Shown: positions 59,331 through 64,000 of the stretch, one piece after another
How the letters are laid out: each line of letters opens with the position of its first letter
How positions within the stretch are numbered: the first letter of the stretch is position 1
Assembly: GCF_030167905.1 (NCBI RefSeq)
Contig: NZ_JARGNA010000007.1
Coordinates: forward strand, 232,024 to 296,023
Length of the DNA stretch: 64,000 bases
Direction of reading: 5' to 3'
Source: Flavobacterium terrisoli
GTDB lineage: Bacteria; Bacteroidota; Bacteroidia; Flavobacteriales; Flavobacteriaceae
Notes under the pieces: generated by a model
What the model saw: only the letters and a program-made list of their open reading frames with translations
Database searches by the model: none
What the model was told of the DNA's origin: nothing
Made by a program: the position numbers and the translations under genes

Positions 59331-60578
59331 ATGAAAAATTTAAATCAAATAGGCATCTTTTTATTGCTTTCCCTAATATTTACAGCTTGTAATTCTTCTA
59401 AAAAAGAAGACCATTCTCAGCATGAGAATAAAAAAGAAGACCACTCTCAACATGATAAAAATAAAGAAACTACTTTTTATACATGTTCTATGGATCCTCA
59501 AGTAAAAGAAGATAAACCCGGCAAGTGTCCTATTTGCCACATGGAGTTAACACCCATAAAACAGGATGATAGTGAGGTTAACCAAATAAGTTTAAGTAAA
59601 CAACAAATTCAACTTGGTAATATCACAACTCAAGTTATAGGACAAACACAAAACAATTTAGAACAAAACTACACAGGTGTTTTAACATTCAATCAAGAAA
59701 AATCTAAAACCTTTTCTTCAAAAGCAATGGGTAGAATTGAAAAATTATATTTCAAATCCACTGGTGATTACCTATCCAAAAACCAGCCTGTCTTTCAATT
59801 ATACAGTGAGGATATTGCAATAGCAAAACAAGACTATTATACTGCCTTTAAACAATTGGAAATGCCCGGTAATTTTGGAAAAAACGCAAAAAATATAATG
59901 AATGCCGCCAAACAAAAACTCTTATTCTATGGTTTGTCCAATACTCAAATTGAGAATATTAAAAGTAATAAAGATGTTTCCCCATATACCACATTTTATA
60001 GCACTGTCAGCGGCACAGTTTCAGAAATAAGTACTGCTGAAGGAAGCTATATCATGGAAGGCGAACCAATCATCAAAGTAACTGATTTGAATAAACTCTG
60101 GCTTGAAACACAAGTTAATATCAACTACTTCAAAAGCCTCAAAATAGGCCAAATTGCTACAATAACATTTGTCGATTTCCCTGATAAATCAATAAGCGCT
60201 AAAATCTCATTTATCAATCCTGAAATAAACCCGGAAACCCGTTTACTTTTGATTCGGTTTGAAATACCAAATCAAAATCTAATTTTAAAACCGGGAATGC
60301 AGGCCATTGCAAAATTGATGATTTCCGGCGGTAAAGGAATCTACATTCCTACCGATGCAGTAATTAGAGAAGAAAACGCATCCTACATCTGGGTAGAAAA
60401 AAAACCGGGAGTTTATGAAAATCTAATGGTAGAAACAGGAATTGAAACCAATGGACTGATAGAAATCAAAACAAAAATTGCCAATGGTCAAAAAGTAGTG
60501 ATAACAGGAGCCTATGCCATCAATAGCGAATATAAATTCCGCAAAGGCAGCGACCCGATGGAAGGCATGAAAATGTAA
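59331..60578 (+). CDS. Second RND periplasmic adaptor, lipoprotein with His repeats
   Basis: 415 residues. Lipoprotein signal (LLSLIFTACNSS), a His-rich tandem (KKEDHSQHENKKEDHSQHD, about 24-42), a heavy-metal-binding domain (YTCSMDPQVKEDKPGKCPICHMEL) and the CusB-like body (MGRIEKLYFKSTGDYLSKNQPVFQLYSEDIAIAKQDYY; IYIPTDAVIREENASYIWVE). It lies 2 bp after the first adaptor. Two adaptors may form a heterotrimer-like hexamer or serve different metals. Confidence 0.92.
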   Translation: MKNLNQIGIFLLLSLIFTACNSSKKEDHSQHENKKEDHSQHDKNKETTFYTCSMDPQVKEDKPGKCPICHMELTPIKQDDSEVNQISLSKQQIQLGNITTQVIGQTQNNLEQNYTGVLTFNQEKSKTFSSKAMGRIEKLYFKSTGDYLSKNQPVFQLYSEDIAIAKQDYYTAFKQLEMPGNFGKNAKNIMNAAKQKLLFYGLSNTQIENIKSNKDVSPYTTFYSTVSGTVSEISTAEGSYIMEGEPIIKVTDLNKLWLETQVNINYFKSLKIGQIATITFVDFPDKSISAKISFINPEINPETRLLLIRFEIPNQNLILKPGMQAIAKLMISGGKGIYIPTDAVIREENASYIWVEKKPGVYENLMVETGIETNGLIEIKTKIANGQKVVITGAYAINSEYKFRKGSDPMEGMKM

Positions 60579-60592
60579 TTTAAACAGTAAGG

Positions 60593-61837
60593 ATGAACAA
60601 TTTTAATCAAATAATACAGCAATACAAAAACGATACAGAGAGTGTTTATAATACTTGGTTTGTTGACAATGACCAACGGTTAAAGGCATTCAGAACTATC
60701 CGCCGCGGAATTATTCAGGTTGTTGAAGATATCAAAAACAAATCATTCCCAAACGATTTTAAAAATAGCAGCTTAGAATTTGTACTGAATTGCATTGCCG
60801 AGCAAAAACAGGTATTTGTTGGGGTTTCACATCCTTTTTATTGGAAACCAAAACTCCGAATTCCTGATATCTATGAAAATCAAACCAATAAAATTGCTTT
60901 TGGCCAATTCTTAGAAAATTGTATTAACGCAAAAAATGAAGAACAGGTACTTAAAGAAATTGTTAAACTGGACGAATTACGCATCAAAGGATTGGGGCCG
61001 GCCGTTGCCAGTATTTTGTATTTTTTGCACCCAACGTGGTTTCCTCCTTTCAACACGGCAATTGTAAATGGTTTTAATTTTTTATTCAAGGATAAAAAAA
61101 AATTGGGGAGCTGGAGTGAATACTTAAAAATTAGAGAGACACTACTGGAAACAAATTCAAAATTCAAATCGGAACTATCCAATGATTTAGGTGCAATCGC
61201 AGGATTGTGTTTTGAAATTGGGACTCAAAAAATGCTAATAGGAAATGATGATTATCTGAGTGAAGAAGAGCGTCATAAATTCGAAAAAAACATAGTAAAA
61301 CGCCAAAAAGAAATTATCGAAGAAAAAAAAGAAGATAATCTGCATAGTGAAATGCAATACCATCTATTGAAAATTGGGGCATCATTAGGATTCGATGTTA
61401 CACCGGCAAGTAATGATAAAAGCAAAGCTTTCAACGGACAAAATTTTTCTTTTATCTCTATAAATAAATTCCCTGAATTACCTTGTGACAAAGACACTCA
61501 GAACACCATCAAACTCATAGATGTTTTATGGTTTGAAAAAGGAACTGACAACATTATCGGAGCATTTGAAGTAGAAAAAAGCACTAGTATTTACTCTGGG
61601 ATTTTGCGTCTTTCAGATCTTTATTTCAGTATTTCTGATGGTGATGAAGTATTTTATATCATAATCCCTGACAGTCGCGAAAAAGATGTCATTCAGCAAC
61701 TCAATAGACCTGTTATAAAAAATTCAAAAATGAATATTAAATACATTCTCTTTTCAGAACTAAGAACCAATTGTGATGCAATTTGCAAATTCGGTACAGA
61801 CCATTCGATCATGGATAAAATAGCAAAAACAATTTAA
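60593..61837 (+). CDS. Predicted nuclease with helix-hairpin-helix, embedded in the copper operon
   Basis: 414 residues, soluble. A helix-hairpin-helix-type segment IKGLGPAVASILYFLHP (131-147). The C-terminal half holds a restriction-endonuclease-like pattern: Glu253 (HSEMQYHLL), Asp310 (KLIDVLWFEKG), and GAFEVEKST (Glu326, Glu328, Lys329), followed by SGILRLSDL. It resembles stand-alone restriction or defence nucleases. It has no evident link to metals, yet it sits 14 bp after an adaptor gene and 7 bp before the HMA-AraC regulator. Probably captured cargo. Confidence 0.6.
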   Translation: MNNFNQIIQQYKNDTESVYNTWFVDNDQRLKAFRTIRRGIIQVVEDIKNKSFPNDFKNSSLEFVLNCIAEQKQVFVGVSHPFYWKPKLRIPDIYENQTNKIAFGQFLENCINAKNEEQVLKEIVKLDELRIKGLGPAVASILYFLHPTWFPPFNTAIVNGFNFLFKDKKKLGSWSEYLKIRETLLETNSKFKSELSNDLGAIAGLCFEIGTQKMLIGNDDYLSEEERHKFEKNIVKRQKEIIEEKKEDNLHSEMQYHLLKIGASLGFDVTPASNDKSKAFNGQNFSFISINKFPELPCDKDTQNTIKLIDVLWFEKGTDNIIGAFEVEKSTSIYSGILRLSDLYFSISDGDEVFYIIIPDSREKDVIQQLNRPVIKNSKMNIKYILFSELRTNCDAICKFGTDHSIMDKIAKTI

Positions 61838-61844
61838 TAACTCA

Positions 61845-62408
61845 ATGATGAAGCTACACATTAAAAATATGGTATGCAGCCGCTGCAAGATAGTAGTAAA
61901 ATCTGTATTTGAAAATATGGGCATCAATCCTGTTTCAGTTGATTTAGGTGAAGTTGAATTGAAAAATGACATTCAGGAAATCCAAAAAAACGAATTATTA
62001 AAAAAGCTTCATGCTGTAGGCTTTGATTTGATTGATGATAGGAAAAGCAAAACTATCGATAAGATTAAAACATTGATTATTGATTTGGTTCAAAATAAAA
62101 ACAATCATTTAAAAACAAATCTATCCGAGTTTCTATTCCAAGAGCTACACCAAGACTATAATACCTTGAGCAACCTCTTTTCCGAAGTAGAAAACACAAC
62201 AATTGAAAAATACTTCATTAATCTGAAAATTGAGAAAGTAAAAGAGTTGATCATCTATGATGAATTATCCCTAAGCCAAATAGCTTACTCTTTAAACTAT
62301 AGTAGCGTTTCACATTTAAGTAATCAATTCAAAAAAGTAACCGGCTTTTCACCAACACACTTTAAGAATATAAAAACCATTAAACGAAAGCAAATCGAAG
62401 ACTTATAA
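61845..62408 (+). CDS. HMA-domain/AraC-HTH fusion metalloregulator
   Basis: 187 residues. The N-terminal ~65 residues form an HMA-like fold with NMVCSRC (Cys11, Cys14). The C-terminal ~95 residues are an AraC-type HTH (IYDELSLSQIAYSLNYSSVSHLSNQFKKVTGFSPTHF). An HMA domain in place of a sugar or drug domain implies direct sensing of Cu(I) or a similar ion. It is encoded 80 bp before the copper ATPase gene and may control it and the efflux operon. Confidence 0.85.
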   Translation: MMKLHIKNMVCSRCKIVVKSVFENMGINPVSVDLGEVELKNDIQEIQKNELLKKLHAVGFDLIDDRKSKTIDKIKTLIIDLVQNKNNHLKTNLSEFLFQELHQDYNTLSNLFSEVENTTIEKYFINLKIEKVKELIIYDELSLSQIAYSLNYSSVSHLSNQFKKVTGFSPTHFKNIKTIKRKQIEDL

Positions 62409-62487
62409 ATCTTGCAAATCAAACCCAAAATTTTGCAAATACAAAAAGCAGTTATGATAGAAATTTGTATTAAAATAATATAAAAAA

Positions 62488-64000
62488 ATGATACATACTT
62501 ACAGCATTACCGGAATGACTTGCGATGGTTGTCGCTCTAAAGTCGAGAAAGCATTGAATACTATTGATGGTATTGAAGCAAAAGTTTCATTAAGCCCACC
62601 AGTGGCCATAATTACTATGGACAAACACATTCCAACATCAAAGTTGCAGGAAGCACTGACGACTGTTGGAAAATACACCATAGAAATGAGCAATGATAAA
62701 ACTACAGAAGATACTACAACTAATGAATCCGCTGCAAAGTCATGTTGTTCTACTCATGAGCATAATTATAAAAAAGAGGCTGTTATACCAACCAACGCCG
62801 CTGGTAAATATTATTGCCCAATGCATTGCGAAGGCGAAAAAGTCTATGACAAAGCGGGCGATTGTCCTGTGTGTGGAATGGATCTAGTCAAAGCACCTGA
62901 ACTAACCGTAAACAAGACACTATATACTTGTCCAATGCATCCCGAAGTAATTAGTGAAACTCCGGGTTCCTGTCCTATATGCGGTATGGATTTAGTACCA
63001 ATGGAACCAAGCGAAAGCGGAGACCAAAGGACTTATAAAGATTTGGTTAAGAAAATGAAAATAGCAGTTGTGTTTACAGTTCCCATTTTCGCCATTGCCA
63101 TGATTGAAATGGCACACAATAATCCTTTATTGCAACTAATGGATGCGGACAAATGGAACTGGGTACAGCTTATTTTATCTCTTCCTGTTGTTTTTTATGC
63201 CTGTTGGGTATTTTTTGTCCGCGCCTGGAAATCAATTATTACTTGGAATCTGAATATGTTCACACTCATCGGAATTGGAACGGGAGTGGCATTTTTATTT
63301 AGTTTAGTCGGAATGTTTTTTCCGGATATTTTTCCAAGTGAATTCAAAACAGAACACGGAACTGTATTATTATACTTTGAAGCAACAACAGTTATTCTGA
63401 CTTTAGTTTTGTTAGGACAATTACTCGAAGCAAGGGCACACAGCCAAACCAGCGGAGCTATCAAAGAATTATTAAAACTTGCGCCAACTGAAGCTACTTT
63501 GGTTATTGATGGCGGTGATAAAGTAATATCAATCCACGACATCAAAAAAGGCGATTTATTGAGAGTAAAACCCGGAGATAAAATTCCTGTTGACGGTAAA
63601 ATAACCGATGGGGAAAGCAGTATAGATGAAGCCATGATTACTGGTGAGCCAATACCGGTTGATAAAAAGAAAGGCGATAACGTAATTTCCGGAACAATAA
63701 ACGGAAACAAATCATTTGTGATGATAGCCGAAAAAGTAGGTTCCGAAACCTTGCTATCTCAAATCGTGCAAATGGTAAATGATGCCAGTCGTTCACGAGC
63801 TCCAATTCAGAAATTAGCAGATAGTATCTCCAAGTACTTTGTGCCAATTGTGGTTATCATATCAGTAATAACATTTTTTGTTTGGACAAAATTTGGTCCC
63901 GAACCGGCCTTAGTCTATGGTTTTATAAATGCAATTGCTGTATTAATCATAGCCTGTCCTTGTGCTCTGGGTCTGGCAACTCCCATGTCAGTAATGGTTG
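62488..64000 (+). CDS. copA: Copper-translocating P1B-type ATPase, C-terminus cut by window edge
   Basis: 504 codons from ATG 62488 to the right edge. N-terminal HMA domain (MTCDGC, Cys12 and Cys15), two heavy-metal-binding domains (YYCPMHCEGEKVYDKAGDCPVCGMDL and YTCPMHPEVISETPGSCPICGMDL), membrane helices, the actuator motif ITGEPIPV and the ion-selective CPC in ACPCALGLATPMS. The phosphorylation DKTG motif lies past the edge. Exports Cu(I)/Ag(I) from the cytoplasm using ATP. Confidence 0.95.
   Translation, partial: MIHTYSITGMTCDGCRSKVEKALNTIDGIEAKVSLSPPVAIITMDKHIPTSKLQEALTTVGKYTIEMSNDKTTEDTTTNESAAKSCCSTHEHNYKKEAVIPTNAAGKYYCPMHCEGEKVYDKAGDCPVCGMDLVKAPELTVNKTLYTCPMHPEVISETPGSCPICGMDLVPMEPSESGDQRTYKDLVKKMKIAVVFTVPIFAIAMIEMAHNNPLLQLMDADKWNWVQLILSLPVVFYACWVFFVRAWKSIITWNLNMFTLIGIGTGVAFLFSLVGMFFPDIFPSEFKTEHGTVLLYFEATTVILTLVLLGQLLEARAHSQTSGAIKELLKLAPTEATLVIDGGDKVISIHDIKKGDLLRVKPGDKIPVDGKITDGESSIDEAMITGEPIPVDKKKGDNVISGTINGNKSFVMIAEKVGSETLLSQIVQMVNDASRSRAPIQKLADSISKYFVPIVVIISVITFFVWTKFGPEPALVYGFINAIAVLIIACPCALGLATPMSVMV

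Noticed and set aside
11033..64000. Second copy of the tRNA-Ser 3' end as right attachment site
   Set aside because: None noticed by eye in this window; the other end probably lies beyond 64000. A computational search is needed.
1..64000. CRISPR arrays or Cas genes
   Set aside because: No regularly spaced direct repeats with unique spacers and no Cas-like proteins seen; the 40-41 bp spaced repeats at 37957-38096 are four palindromic operators.
1..64000. Conjugation (Tra) or relaxase genes
   Set aside because: None recognised within the window, so conjugative ability cannot be claimed even though RteC and an integrase are present.

Overview
The window looks like chromosome from a member of the Bacteroidota, most likely a Flavobacterium-like Flavobacteriaceae. 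The evidence is AT-rich DNA, a large exported protein with a type IX-secretion-style C-terminal domain, a SusC/SusD pair, an RteC-family regulator, a CTnDOT-like tyrosine integrase and promoter boxes of the TAnnTTTG type.

Layout. (1) 1-8204, minus strand: signalling genes. These are an HNOBA/PAS sensor cut by the left edge, two single-domain response regulators, a receiver-PAS protein with an orphan H-box, and a giant multi-PAS histidine kinase split in two by a 4-bp duplication inside tandem 384-bp PAS repeats. (2) 8652-10709: a T9SS-type exported protein, a terminator and a remnant of GTP cyclohydrolase II. (3) 10948-11032: tRNA-Ser(UGA). A tyrosine integrase starts 250 bp downstream, so everything to its right is probably a large integrated element whose far end is outside the window.

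The element. 12.7-22.5 kb carries an AraC regulator, a MauE/DoxX-type membrane protein fused to a large exported domain, and a tiny four-cysteine exported protein. These converge on an operon of SusC, SusD and an S9 peptidase. 23.1-39.6 kb is a defence island: an XRE regulator with two nuclease-like proteins, a type III restriction-modification system (Mod/Res), a RecQ-like helicase-nuclease overlapping an unknown partner, an XRE/ImmA pair, a short type II CBASS operon (DUF2188, 2TM-SNUDIX effector, CD-NTase, stand-alone E2) that continues into a membrane-anchored second nucleotidyltransferase and a small membrane protein, and a HipB-HipS-HipT module with four evenly spaced operators. 40.1-46.6 kb holds element backbone genes: RteC, a lipoprotein, a TPR-AraC regulator, an excisionase-like HTH protein, a replication-type protein and a DnaC-like ATPase. 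46.7-64 kb is a copper/heavy-metal resistance operon: HMA and DUF3347 proteins, a CusA-type RND pump split by an in-frame stop, TolC, two CusB-type adaptors, an unexpected nuclease, an HMA-AraC regulator and the start of a copper P-type ATPase.

The most promising candidates for something undescribed are the six-gene CBASS-like operon with its second, membrane-anchored nucleotidyltransferase (33.8-37.8 kb), the Cys-peptide/MauE/S9/SusCD cluster (12.7-22.5 kb), and the RecQ-nuclease pair with an unknown protein (29.7-32.6 kb). A shared palindrome, ATTCGGGAAT, near three backbone regulator genes suggests an element-wide control circuit.
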